A stretch of 64,000 bases of DNA from Trogon surrucura. Its lineage: Eukaryota; Chordata; Aves; Trogoniformes; Trogonidae. Position 1 is the stretch's first letter. Each line of letters starts with the position of its first letter. A program made the position numbers and the translations under genes. Where the stretch lies: contig CM036639.1 in the NCBI GenBank assembly GCA_020746105.1, positions 5,285,501 through 5,349,500 on the forward strand, in the 5' to 3' direction. Below, in pieces: positions 32,501 through 44,600 of this stretch. Below the pieces are notes generated by a model. That model had not been told where the DNA came from. It did no database searches and saw only the letters and a program-made list of their open reading frames with translations.

Positions 32501-35496
32501 TCCCACATCACGGAGACTCTGCCCTACCCGTGTCTGTGAGCGCGCAGCCAGAGCCACCTCACAAGTTTACTCCAAGCGGGAACAACTTTACCTTTCGACA
32601 CCGTTCCCAGGTTCTACCCTACAGATCCCTTGGGCCAAACCTGGAGGTGGCCTAAACCTTCAGAGCTCTTACAGTGTCCGGTGGCTTCTGGTGGGGTCTG
32701 GCGTGGGTCCCTTTGGAGGTAGAAGGCATCGAGCTCGTGGCTTTGGCATCTCCCGCAGTGGCGTTGCTCCGCTTCTCGGTCCGAGTCCTGGCTTTGCCTC
32801 GTTTAGCTTCTTTGTTGCTGGAAACCACGTAGCTGACTTCTTTGCTGAGGAAGCTTTCGGTCACCTGCAGTGACGGACAGAATAAAGCAGCAGCTCTGAA
32901 ACTGTCCAACTCCAAGGTGAAAGAGTCCTGCTGACTGAACTGTCACCTTTAGCTCAACTCCCTCCCCGCAAACAGGTAAGGGGCTGCTCAAAATACTCAT
33001 CTCTACAAGTAGTTCCTTCTTCCACCTCTCACTAGTCCCAGAAGAGGAGATCCTGTGATGAGCAGAGAGCCCATGACCCAGAGGTGCACTGAAAATCATC
33101 ATTAGAGCCTCACACTGAGGCTTCCATGACCCTCCCTACCATTATCTACTCCTCGAGCAAGGAAGGCAATGGCTAAGACAAAAGTATCACCCATCGGTGT
33201 GTGAGAAGTGATGTCAAGAGAACAGAACATATTTTAGCAAAACCAAGGAGAAAGTGAACAGTGGGGAGAAGCAGCTCCACGTAGAACAGGGCAGTAGGGA
33301 ACCAGAAAGCTGAAACACATACCCACACCTCAGCACAGGAGCTAAAAGTCCACGGAAGAGGTGGAAAAACAAATTTTTGGGATGGTAACAGGACAGAAAG
33401 AAACCAGCAGGAAGGTGCGATTACAAAAAACAGGGAGCGAAGGGCAAGCGAGCTTCCCCACGGGTCCCCAGAGGTGACACCCAGCGCTGGCAGCAGCAAG
33501 AACCGAGCGACGACCTCTCAGCTGCCTGCAGCACTGACAGATTTACGGAAGGTTTGGGGTGCACGTGGGAAATCCACCTCGAACAGAGGGATGAGACAGT
33601 CTGAAATCAAACAGCAACAGCTACTAGGATGAAACTGTACTTGAGAGACAGAAAGAAATTGAGAGATAAACCAGAGAAATGATGAGCTGTGGGGTACAAC
33701 CCCCGTGCTCGGCCCCAGCCCGGGAGACTTGAGCGATTCTGCGTTAAGGGTCTTGGAAGAGGAGGAATCGGTGAGCGGTACCAGCACCAGGGAAGTCTGG
33801 AGAGGCCCGGGAGAATGCCAGATGGATCCACCCAAACAACAGCTTCGCAGGGGGAAAGGGCCAGATGGCTTTTTCAGGAAAGCCGTACGAAGAACACGCA
33901 AGCTACACGACAAAAGAGACTTGGCTGGCGTTACCCCACTTCACCCCGCGCCGAATTCCAGGAAACGCTTGGAACTAACTCAGCTGCTCTGAAAAATTCA
34001 GCTGCCGCAAGCTGTTGCGAGGGACGAGGGGGAACATGGCAACCGGTTACCATGACCCAGCAGGCACCCCCGTGGCCAGGCAGCCCGTTTTCACCAACTG
34101 GGAGATGCTCCCATCCCCAGGTAACCGGTTAGTACCTACCAGGAGGTGCTGCCATCACCAGGTAACCAGATAATACCTACTAGAAGGGGCTCCCATCACC
34201 ACACGACCAGTTAGGACTGTCCAGGGGATGACCCCATGGCCAGTTGTCACCCAGTGGAAGGTCCTCCCAGGACCAAGCAACCAGTTAGACATAACTGGGA
34301 GGAATTTCCACGACCAGGCAACCAGTTACCAGCACCGGGAAGGGGCTCCCATGGCCAGGCAACCAGTTGTCATCCCCTGGAAGGTAGGAGGCAAGTGGTT
34401 TTTGAAGCAGGTGGTCACAACCAGCACCACACTGCCCAGGGAACTCGTGAGGGGTCCAGACAGCTCCGGGGAGCAGTGACAGAGGACAGACTCCTGTCCC
34501 AGTGCCTCCTGCCCCAGTGCCTCCCCGGGGAGACAAGGTTCCCACTGGGCTCCGGGAAAGGGAGCTGGGTGCTGCCAGATCAACAGTGGGAGCAACAGAA
34601 AATGAAGAAGCCATTAAAGAAAAGAGCGGAGAAAGGGAGGCAGAACAGAGACAGGACTGCTGCTGCCCCGCCCCCAATCACAGAATTGTTGAGGCTGGAA
34701 AAGAGCTCTGAGATCATAGAAGTATAGAGTGGTCAGGGTTGGAAGGGACCCGCAGAGCTCACCCAGTGCCACCCCCTGCCAGAGCAGGGTCACCCAGGGC
34801 AGCCCCACAGGAACGCGTCCAGGCGGGTTGGAAAGTCTCCAGAGCAGGAGACTCCACACCCTCTCTGGGCAGCCTGGGCCAGGGCTCCGGCACCCGCACA
34901 GCCAAGAAGTTTCTCCTCCCGTTGAGGTGGAACTTCCCCTGTTCCAGCTCACACCCATTATTCCTTGTCCTGTTGCTGGGCACCACCGAGAAGAGATTGT
35001 CCCCTTCCCCTTGACCCCCAACCCTCAGCTATTTCTGCACATCAAGAAGGGCCCCTCTCAGCCGTCTCCTCTCCAGGCTGAACAGCCCCAGGTCTCTCAG
35101 TGTCTCTTCCCAGCAGAGATGTTCAGTGCCTTGATCCCCCTCGTAGCTCTCCCTTGGACTCTCTCCAGTAGGTCCCCGTCTCTCTGGCACTGGGGAGCCC
35201 CAAACTGGACCCAGGATTGCAGGTGTGGTGTCCCCAGGGCAGAGCAGAGGGGCGGGAGAACCTCCCTGGCCCTGCTGGACACACTTTCCTCGATACCCCC
35301 CAGGCTCCCTCTTGGCCACAAGGCCCCGGTGCTGTCCCAGGGCCCTTCCCCACGGGGCTCCTTCCCGGCAGACCCGAGCCCTCACCCCTCCGAGCCGCCC
35401 GATGGCTTCGGCCAGATCCCGCGCGTTCCGCCCGCTGGGCAGGTCGAGGTAAAAAGACTTTCCGCGGAGCGGCCCAGACCCGGCGGGCCCCGCCAT
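23567..35496 (-). CDS. DBF4B: DBF4B (DRF1/ASKL1), regulatory subunit of CDC7 kinase (11 coding exons)
   Basis: Binds and activates CDC7, which phosphorylates MCM helicase for S-phase replication and progression. Coding exons: 35386-35496, 32673-32864, 31768-31818, 31073-31142, 30115-30185, 29478-29514 (37 nt), 27586-27631 (46 nt), 26639-26755, 26300-26426, 25516-25625, 23567-24952. Every junction uses GT-AG and phases agree. Visible domains: the N motif ([37 protein letters not shown]), the M-type motif with [15 protein letters not shown], and the DBF4 zinc finger CECC then HLQSPQH. The C terminus is serine/acid-rich ([11 protein letters not shown]) and ends FFDSCTS. With two single-base shifts removed in the last exon the product is about 771 residues, longer than the roughly 615 I recall for human. 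The gene shares a 145-bp promoter with CCDC43. Confidence 0.92.
23928..23934 (-). other. DBF4B: Apparent +1 frameshift in DBF4B last exon (G7 run)
   Basis: Upstream sequence reads in one frame (...[12 protein letters not shown]). The clearly conserved tail ([15 protein letters not shown] to the stop) is in the next. Removing one base from this G7 run joins them without a stop. A T6 run at 23954-23959 is the alternative site. Confidence 0.6.
24675..24681 (-). other. DBF4B: Apparent +1 frameshift in DBF4B last exon (C7 run)
   Basis: The splice phase from exon 25516-25625 fixes the frame that begins [14 protein letters not shown]. The protein-like sequence further on ([20 protein letters not shown]) is in another frame. 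Deleting one base of the C7 run links the two. Confidence 0.55.
34030..34385. repeat. 41-bp minisatellite, DBF4B intron 1
   Basis: About eight to nine copies of a 41-bp unit built on CCCATGGCCAGGCAACCAGTT followed by a variable 20-bp part such as AGTACCTACCAGGAGGTGCT. One copy is shortened to 33 bp. Each unit carries a near-palindromic GGTAACCAGTT or GGTAACCGGTT core. Confidence 0.8.
34678..35345 (-). mobile_element. CR1 LINE 3' fragment, minus orientation, DBF4B intron 1
   Basis: The minus strand reads through the CR1 3' region to a tail of GGTCCCTTCCAACCCTGACC and ACTCTATACTTCTATGATCT. A 75-residue stretch encoded at 34759-34986 (minus) is identical to one at 55036-55263 (plus), so the two copies are close relatives. 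A short extra CR1 tail lies at 34678-34713. Confidence 0.9.
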
Positions 35497-35551
35497 GGCG
35501 GGCCTAGAGGAGCCTCCCCCCACCTCCCCGCGCCGCGGTTTAAACTCTAAC

Positions 35552-35623
35552 GGCGCGACGGCGGCCGCGGAGGGACAAACCGCGCGTCCGCGCGGTTTGT
35601 CCCTCCGCGGCCGCCGTCGCGCC
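35552..35623. repeat. Perfect inverted repeat, 35-bp arms, 2-bp spacer
   Basis: The left arm 35552-35586 and right arm 35589-35623 are exact reverse complements, separated by TC. The arms include GCGGCCGCGG and AGGGACAAACCGCGCG. It lies 55 bp outside the DBF4B start and 18 bp upstream of the CCDC43 start, so an RNA starting before it would carry a very stable hairpin. Confidence 0.95.
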
Positions 35624-35641
35624 CCTCGGCGCGGCTCCACG

Positions 35642-38600
35642 ATGGCGGCGCCCGGTGGGTTCGCGGCGTGGCTGGCGGCGCGGCTGGAGGCGCTGGGCCT
35701 GGACCGGGCCGTGTACGGCGCCTACATCGAGGGGCTGCTCCGGGAGGAGGAGAGCGACGAGGAGCGGCTGGAGGCGCTGGGGGGGGGTCCTGGCCGCCTG
35801 CCTGGTGAGGCCCGGGGAGGGGGGGGGGCCGCTCCCGGGGGTGTCGCTGCCCCGGCGGGGCCTGAGGGGCCGGCGGGGCCTCTCCGGGGGGACCTCCCGG
35901 TGTTTGGAGTCGTTTTGGGTTATTTTTGTTTTATTTGAAGCTCCAGGGTTCGGCTCCGAGCCCTGCAGGTGCGCTGGGTGGGGGTGAGGTTCTTATTTTA
36001 TCTTTTTTTTTTTTTAACTTGATTCCGTCTGGTTTGTCTGATTCAGTCTTATCTGAGTCTGTGGTCTGGTTTTATCATGTTATTTTATCTTATTGCGTCT
36101 TATTTTTTCTTATTGTATCTTGTTTTATCCTATTTTTTCCTGTTGTATCTTATTTTATGACCTAATTGTATCTTCTTTTACCTTCTTCTATTTTACCTGA
36201 TCTTATCTGATTCCATGGTCTGATTTTTTTTCATTTATTTTATCTGATTCTGTCTCATCTGAGTCCAGGATCTGGTTTTATATGATTTTATCGTCTTTTA
36301 TTTCATCTGATTTTTATCTTCTTTTATTTTATATTCTTTTATCTCCCTTTATTTCCTTTTATTTTATCTGATTCTATTTGATTCTATCTTATTTTGTCTA
36401 ATATCTGATTCTATCTGATTCTATCATCTGATTCTATCATCTGATTCTATCTGATTCTATCTGATTCTATCTGATTCTATCTTATTCTATCTTATCCTAT
36501 CTTATCCTATCTGATTCTATCTGATTCTATCTGATTCTATCTGATTCTATCTGATTCTATCTGATTCTATCTTATTCTATCTTATTCTATCTTATCCTAT
36601 CTTATTCTATCTTATCCTATCTGATTCTATCTTATTCTATCTTATCCTATCTTATTCTATCTTACCTTATTTTATCAGATTCTATCTTATCTGAGTCTAT
36701 GACCTGATTTTATCTTCTTTTCTCTTGTTTTATTGTATCTGATTTTACCTACTTTTCTTTTCTTTTACTCTGATTCTGTCGGATTTTATCTGACTCTATG
36801 GTCTGATTTTTATCAGAGAAAATCCGATTTTATCTTAATTAATCTGATTCTATGAACTTCTTTTATCTGGTTCTGTGATCTGATTTTATCCCAGACTGGC
36901 CCAGGCTGGAAGGGACCTCAGAGATCATCTCATCCAACCTCCCTGTCACGGGCAGGGACGCCTCTCAACTAGATCAGGCTACTCAAGGCTCTGTCCAGCC
37001 TGGCCTTGAACACCTCCAGGGAGGGGGCAGCCACAGCCTCTCTGGGCAATTTATTCCAAAGTCTTGTCACCCTCGTGCTGAAGAATTTCTTCCTAAGATC
37101 TAATCTAAATCTATTCTCCTGCAACTTAAACCCATTTTCCCTTGTCCTGTCGCTGGACACTTGTCCAAAGTCCCTCCCCACCTCCCTGTAGGTCCCTCCA
37201 GGCACTGCAGGCAGGGATAAGGTGCCCCCGGAGCCTTCTCTTCTCCAGCTGAACACCCCCAGCTCCCTCAGCCTGTCCTCGCAGCAGAGCTGCTCCAGCC
37301 CCTGGGTCAGCTTTGTGGCCTCTCTGGACCCGTCCCAACAGCTCCATGTCCCTCTTACAGTGGGGACACCAGAACTGGACGCAGGATTTGAGGTGGGGTC
37401 TCATAAGAGCCGAGCAAAGGGGGAGAATCCCCTCTCCTGCCCTCTCACACTCCTCTGGGTGCAGCCCAGGACAGGGTTGCTGCCATTCTGGGCTGCAGGA
37501 GGTCCCTGTCGGCTCAGGGTGAGCTTCTCATCTACCAACACCCCCAAATCCTTCTCTTCGGGGCTGCTCTCCCCCCACTCTGTGCCCAGTTTGTGTTTGT
37601 GCCTGGGACTGGCCTGACCCAGGGGCAGGACCTCGCCCTGTGCCTTGCTGACCCTCCTGCAGTTTGCTCTGGCCCGTCTCTCCAGCCTGTCCAGGTCCCT
37701 CTGGACGCCAGCCCGGCACCACAGGGCTCGGTGCCGTCAGCAAACCCGCTGCGGGTGCCCTCGCTGCCGTTGTCCCTGTCGCTGACAAGGATGTGGAACA
37801 GCCCTGGGCCCAGAGCAGAGCCCTGAGGAACCTGCTTGTCACTGCTCTCCCCGTGGACATGGAGCCACTGACCACAACCCTCTGAGTGCCACCATCCAGC
37901 CCGTTCTTCACCCACCGAGGGCTCCGTCTGTCAGATCCGTGTCTCTCGTGTCAGATCCGTGTCTCATCTTAGAGACAAGGGTGTCCTGTGGGACAGTGTC
38001 AAACCCCTTGCACAACTCCAGGAAAGTGACGTCCGTTCCTTTTCCCGTGTCAGCCAGCGCTGCAGCTTTGTCATAGAAGGCCACTAAATATCTTCTTTTA
38101 TCGTATCTGATTTTATCTTCTTTAATTTTCTTTTATTCTGTCTGACTTTATCTAATTCTATGATCTTATTTTTTCATAATTTATCTGATTTTACCTGATC
38201 CTGTGATCTTATTTTATCACCGTAATTCATCCAATTTTTTATGATTCTCTGACCTTATTTCATCATCTTAATTCACCTTATTTTATCTGATCCGACGATC
38301 TGATTTTCTCATCTTAATTCATCTCATTTTATCTGCAGGGTTCAGCTCGGGGCCCTTCAGGCACTTGCTGTATGTTTTGATTGTTTTATTTTGCTCGGAT
38401 TTGTTTTCATTTATTTCATTTGCAGCGTTCAGCTCCGGGCCCTTCAGGTGCTCTGTCTGTGTTTGGGGTTATTTTATTTTTATTTTATTTTATTGATCGG
38501 TAGGGTTCAGCTCTGGGCCTTTCAGGTGCTCGGTGTGTGTTCGGGGTCATTTTATTTTATTTATTTCATTTTATTTCGTGTCACTTCATTTTATTTGCAC

Positions 38601-41600
38601 ACTTCAGCCCAAGTATGCTCGGGTTGCAGGGTGGCTTTGGGTGCTGGGGTGGCTTTGGGTGCTGGGGGTGGCTTTTGGCCGTGGGCTGGTTTTTAGTGAC
38701 ACCCGGCGGCGGCCACAAGTCGTCCTTGTCCTCTGGTCCCACCTGGGCCACCCCGTCCTTTTCTTTCCTGTTGCTTTGTCTGTGTCCGTTCACGCGCTGC
38801 AGTTTTTTGGTCTTTCCTTTCTTCCGTTCTCCAGCTCCGAAGTGTTTCATTCAGTATCTGGTATCGCGAGAACATCTCGCGAGAACATCATCATCATCAT
38901 CGTTACCCGTCTGCCGTTCGTTTTCCTTCCTGCTTCCTCGTTTCCTTCATCATCGCTTGCCCGGTGTCCCCGTGCTCTGAAACCAGGGCGTGGGTCTCTC
39001 CCAGCCCAGGGCGTGGGTCTCTCCCAGCCTTCTCTCCTGGCTTCATCCCAGTATCGTTCAGGTTGGAAAAGCCCCCTGGGATCATCGAGTCCAGCCATGA
39101 ACCCCGCTCTGCAAAGCTCAGCCCTAAACCATCTCCCCCAGCCCCACACCTCAGCGACCTTTAAACACCTCCAGGGATGGGGACTCCATCCCCTCCCTGG
39201 GCAGCCTGGGCCAGTCTCTGACTGCTCGTGCTGGCAAAAGATTTCCCTCGTGCCCAGTCTGACCCTGCCCTGTTGCAGTTTGGAGCCGTTCCCTCTGGTT
39301 CTGTCACTGATCACCCGTGAGAAGAGCCCAGCCCCAACCTCCCCACCCCGTCCTGTCGGGCAGTTGCAGAGTGAGGAGTCTCCCCTCAGCCTCCTCTGCT
39401 CCACACTCAACAGCCCCAGCTCCTTCGATGACTCCACAGTCTCAAGTCCCTCCGCGTTTTGCCACCCTCGGTTCCTGCTCCCCCGCACTCAGGAGCCCGT
39501 CCGTCGAGGAGGATCCTCTCGCTGTGAGTGTTGCTGGCGCTTCCAAGCTGTCGTGTGTTCCGTGCCCTTGACCCGTGCTGGTTGTTGTGATCTTTTCAGG
39601 ACTCTCTTCGTGGCCGAGGGCTGGGAGGGTCCCTGGGGCTGGCACCTGACTTTTGCACGCCTGTCATCCTCACTGCTCTCCCAGTGTGGGTTCTTCTGAG
39701 GACTTCGGGGTCACCTCCTTGCAGGAGCAGCACCAGTGGGTTCTTCCGGACCTAAACCACCCAGTCTTACCCCCAGAAGGGGCATCAGCCCATCCTCTGG
39801 GTCTGCTCTCGTTAAAGGCACGTTGACTTCGTCAAAGGGACTCTGGTATCGGTGGGAACCACAAACCCTTCGTCCTTCTGCTCCTTCTCTTTTCGCAGAT
39901 CTCCTCCCCTCGCAGCCTCGAGTGCCCCGCGTGTCCTTGCGGCGTCTCCTCCCCGACCTGAGGACCTTGTTCTGTTCATGTCCGGCCCTGAACCACCCTC
40001 GTGCCCGCGGTGCTCGGCCGCTTGGGGCGAGAGCTGCGCGTCTGTTCTCCTGCCGTTTGTGCTTGGCGGTTGTAGGCTCGGCGTGGGAGGACTTTATTCT
40101 TGTCGTGGTTTGACCCTGGCCAGCAGCCAGGTGCCCACACAGCCGCCCTCTCACCCCCCTTCTCCGCTAGACAGGGGGAGAAAACATATCAAAGGGCTCA
40201 AGGTTTGAGATAAGGACAGGGAGATCACTCGCATTTACCATCCTGGGGAAAACAGACTCGATTTTGGGGAGATCAGATTTATTAAAAGAATGAACCAGAG
40301 AAGAGTCTTGAGAGATAAGAAAAAAAAACATATCGTAAAAGAAAACACCTTCCCCCCATCCCTCCCTTCTTCCCGGGCTCAACATCAATCCCGGTTTCTC
40401 CACCTCCTCCCCCCGAGCGGCGCAGGGGGACAGGGAATGGGGGTTACGGTCAGTTCAGCCGACGTTGGTTCCACCGCTGCTTCTTCACTCCGGGGGAGGA
40501 CTCTTCACTCTTCCCCAGGGCCACTGTGGGGTCCCTCTCGCGGGAAACAAGCTTCACACTCACGGGAAACAATCTTCACACTCTTCTCCAGTGTGAGTCG
40601 TCCCACGAAGGGCAATTCATCACAAACTGCCCAACGTGAGACACCCCATGAGGGGCAGCCCACCCCTCGTGAGCCTGAGGCGCAGTCCTTCAGGGGAAAC
40701 TGCTCCAGTGTGAGTCCCCCGCAGCATCACAAAAGTCCCACCGGCCAACCTGCTCCAGCACGGGCTTCCCACAGGGTCACAGCCCCCTTCAGACATCCAC
40801 CCGCTCCGGCGTGGGCTGCTCCACAGGCTGCAGGTGGACATCTACACCCCGTCACCTCCCTGGGCTGCAGGGGGACAACCCGCTTCACCGTGGTCTTCAG
40901 CACAGCCCGGGGGACTCTCTGCTCCGGCGCCTGGAGCTCATCCTCCTCCTCCTTCTTCACTGACCTTGGTGTCTGCACAGATTCTCACTCCTCCATCTCT
41001 GGGCCAGCTGTTGTGGAACAGTTTTTTTTCCCCGTTTCTTAAATATGTTTTTCCCAGAGGCGTTCCTCTCCTGTCACTTTACTGACAGGCTCAGCCTTGG
41101 CCAGCGGCGGGTCCCTCTTTGGATCCGGTGGCATTGGCTCTGTCAAACTCAGGGGAAGCTTCCAGCAGCGTCTTGCAGAAGCCGCCCCTACAGCCCACCC
41201 GCCACCGAAATCCAGCCAGACAAACCATATACAATTCTGAGTCTGTTTGAGTAAAAGATTTTTACGTACGTTTTTCTCTCCTTATCTGCCCCACAGCAGT
41301 GGAGAACTTGACGTTCTTATTTATTTATTTATTTATTGGCATCCCCTGTGCAGGTGAGCTTTGCTTCGCGGGGTGGGTCAGGTTTTTGGTGACGGTCTGT
41401 CCTGGTGATGCTTTTTCTCACCACCCGGTGCTCAGGTTTTCAAGACGAGGATCATGAACTTGGTGAGAAGTCGCCGCGTGGGAGATTCGAAGTGCCGATT
41501 GCCACACGCCTGGCTGGGAAAGGGATGGACGGAGGAGATCTGCTCCCTCCACACCGATACGAGAAATTCTTTTCCAGGCAGAGTCGAGCAGGTTTTCTGC

Positions 41601-44600
41601 CTCGCAGCGATTTTGTTCGAAGACTGAGAAAGTCTCTTTTCCCTCACCAGGAAGAAGATCTCTTGAACGACGTGTGCAGGGAAGTGGTCGAGAAGTGGTC
41701 TGAAGCTCAGACCAGTGACACCAAAGAGGAAAAAGAAGGTAGAGTCGCCTCTCCCGGCGGTCGGGGGGAGTCACGGGGCCTCGCCAAGCCGAGAGCCGTG
41801 CGCTCGCTGGGAGCCCAACCCAACGCTGCCGATACTTTTGCGGATCTGACTCGCTTCTTGTAGCCGCTTATTTACTGTTTCATCTTGAAATGTGAAGCGA
41901 GGACAAGGGGTTTCACGTCTGCTGCTCTCGGGGTTCATAAATCCACAGAGGAAAAACTTCTTTGGCGTGTTTTCTTTTTTTAAAGGATTTTTTTTCCAAT
42001 TTCCTTTCACAAAACCCTTTCTCGTAGCTGTTCCCATATAAAATGCCCGTGCTGTTCCTGCTCATCCTGGTTTGGAGAGCTGCGTTTTTATACACATCTC
42101 AATGGCCTTTAAACACCTCCGGGGGTGGGGACTCCACCCCCTCCCTGGGCAGCCTGTGCCAGTCTCTGACTGCTCGTGCTGGGAAAAGATTTCCCTCGTG
42201 TCCAGCCTGACCCTGCCCTGTTGCAGTTTGGAGCCGTTCCCTCTGGTTCTGTTGAACATCTATGACACCAGCCCCAACCTCTCTACAAGGTCCTTTCAGG
42301 TGGCTGCAGAGAGTGAGGAGTCTCCCCTCAGCCTCCTCTTCTTCAAACTCAACAGCCCCAGCTCCTTCAGTCGCTCTTTTTGGGTGAAACTTCTCCCTCA
42401 GGCTCACTGGCCTTGTCCCCGACTTGTCCCCGGGACTGCGGTGGCAGGCGGCGGCGGTGCGCGGCGTCTCGCAGCCGGGAGCTTCGCTGCTGCCGGCGCC
42501 GTTGTGACACTTTTTCTCCTGTCCAGACGAGATCCAAGCCATCGCCAGCATGATGGAGAAGCAGGCCAAGATCGTGGTGAAGCCGAAGGAGGTCTCCCAG
42601 GAGGCGAAGCAGCGGAAAGCGGCTCTCCTGGCCCAGTACGCCAACGTGACGGACGAGGAGGAATATCCTTTTCCTAACCCGGGCGCGACTTGGCGCTTCC
42701 GAGGGCAGCGTTTATTAAAAATCTCTTGAACCGCCACCTTGCCAGCGTTGCGGTGTCTAGTGGGGAGAGCTGGGGAAACTTTGCGCTCTTCCTCTTCCGT
42801 GATAGAATCACGTCCGTGGAAAAAAGTGCAGAAGCTCCTTGTTTGCGCAGTGCCACGGGCAGACGCTCCTCTGAGGACGTTTCTCTGCTGTTTTCCACGC
42901 TCCTCAGCACCAACTCGCGTGTGGCCGGGGTGAGTTTGCCCAGTCTGGGTGCGCTGAGGCAGAGGTGTGGGAGGTAACATGAAATTCCTCTCGTTTTCTG
43001 GTGAGAAACCAGTTGGAAAACTCCTCTTTAGAGTTTGTGTAGAGTGGGAGAGTTTAAAAGTCAGCTCTCTGCGGCGCCGAAGAACAAGTTCTTCCTTGAA
43101 GAGCAAAGTTAAGGAGGGACTCGTACCTCGCGCTCGGGCCGCAGGAGGGAGCTGATCGTGGGGGTTGTGCTTGGCCGGGTCGTTGCGTTAAGTTTTAGCT
43201 GCTGCTTCCTCGACGAAACGTGTTTTGAGTTGAGCGCGGCCGCGCAGAGACACGAGTTGAGCCCCGACGTCCGCGTTTCCTTAATTCTCTCACTGGCGAG
43301 GACGACCGTGACGGATCGCTCGCGACAACCGTGAACGTGGGATCGGAGAAGTGTATCCTTTGAATCCCCAGCGGCTCCGGCTGCTCGGAAGGCAGGCAGC
43401 TCCCACGGCGCGTTCCCCGTCTTCCTGTACCCCCGTTTCTTTAGAGCCAGATTTTAAGCTGCAGTTTCCTTTTCACGCAGCCCGACCTGGCTCGTGCCGA
43501 AGGTTGGAGGTTCCCCCTCTCCCTGCCCCGTGTGCGTCGCGGGCACTGATCCCGTCCTTCTCTCTGCTCTGTTCCTTCCTCCCCTCTTCCACCCTTCACA
43601 GAGCAAGCTTATTAATAAGGATAATTCTTCCAGAACATCAACTTCACGTTAACTGGTGGGGTGAATCCTGTCAGGAATTATTAGTAAAAGTGCAACGGGA
43701 ACAGAATGACCGTGGAACTCGTGAGGCCGTGGTGCAGCTGAACTTTAATGGCGAGCGGGGACCCAGTAACTCAGACATCAGCTCTCCCTGAGCTCACTGT
43801 CTGGCCAGTTTAAGGCGGAAGCGGCTTTTTTTGTCACGTAATTCCAAAGCGAAACTTAAATTATTCTTGTCCCGCCATTACTGATGGTCAGGAGGAAGAG
43901 ACAGCGGAGGGGACGCCCGCTCACTCTTCCCAGTGCTCTTCCCAAAGCAGTTTTGCCGCGGCGGGAGGGAGGCTGCGTGGCCGGCGCCGTGCCTGTCCTG
44001 TTAACTGGGAGCACTGGGGAGCCGCTGGGCTGGGGGCACCGACACGTGCAGGTATTGGTAGAACACCCCTAAAAATGCAGGTAAAAACATACCCGTCTGT
44101 TGGGGTTCGAGCCGACTGGGCCGAAGAACCACGTGCTCTCCAGCTCGCTCCTCCCCCCACCCCCTTTTCCCCAGGGATGTGGAGGGAAACAATTCAACCA
44201 AAATAGGCTCAAGGGTCTGAGATTAAGGACAGGGAGGGCAATAATCGACCTTTTAAGATGATGGGTAAAGAACCAGAGCGACCTGGGGAGAAAACCACAG
44301 ATTTAATTCACCAGCACCATTTCTGAGGTAGGACAGTGAGGGGAATACATCAAGAAATACAACCCGATCGTAAATACGCTCCCCCCCACACCCCTCCCAT
44401 GTCCCTGGCTACCTTCTCCCCGCATCGGGGCAGGGGAGGGGGGTTTGGTCCATCCGGCCACGACTCGTTGTCCAGGGCAGCTCCTCCTTGAGCAAGAGGG
44501 CTCCTCACAGTCTCCGTCCTGCCCCGGGCTGCCCTCGTGACTCCCTTGGGGCCTCGATGGCTTCGGGCATGTCCCCCGCTGATGCTGGGTCCCTCTGCCC

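Larger units (their letters stand above)
35386..35900. promoter_or_regulatory. Bidirectional CpG-island promoter of DBF4B and CCDC43
   Basis: The DBF4B start codon (minus, 35494-35496) and the CCDC43 start codon (plus, 35642-35644) are 145 bp apart, head to head, in a CpG-dense block. No TATA box is seen. The gap is mostly occupied by a perfect inverted repeat (35552-35623). Such short divergent spacing normally means a shared promoter. Confidence 0.75.

Noticed and set aside
9841-35804. ADAM11, DBF4B and CCDC43 as pseudogenes
   Set aside because: Each frame break is one base in a long G/C run; splice sites, phases, motifs and polyadenylation signals are otherwise intact.
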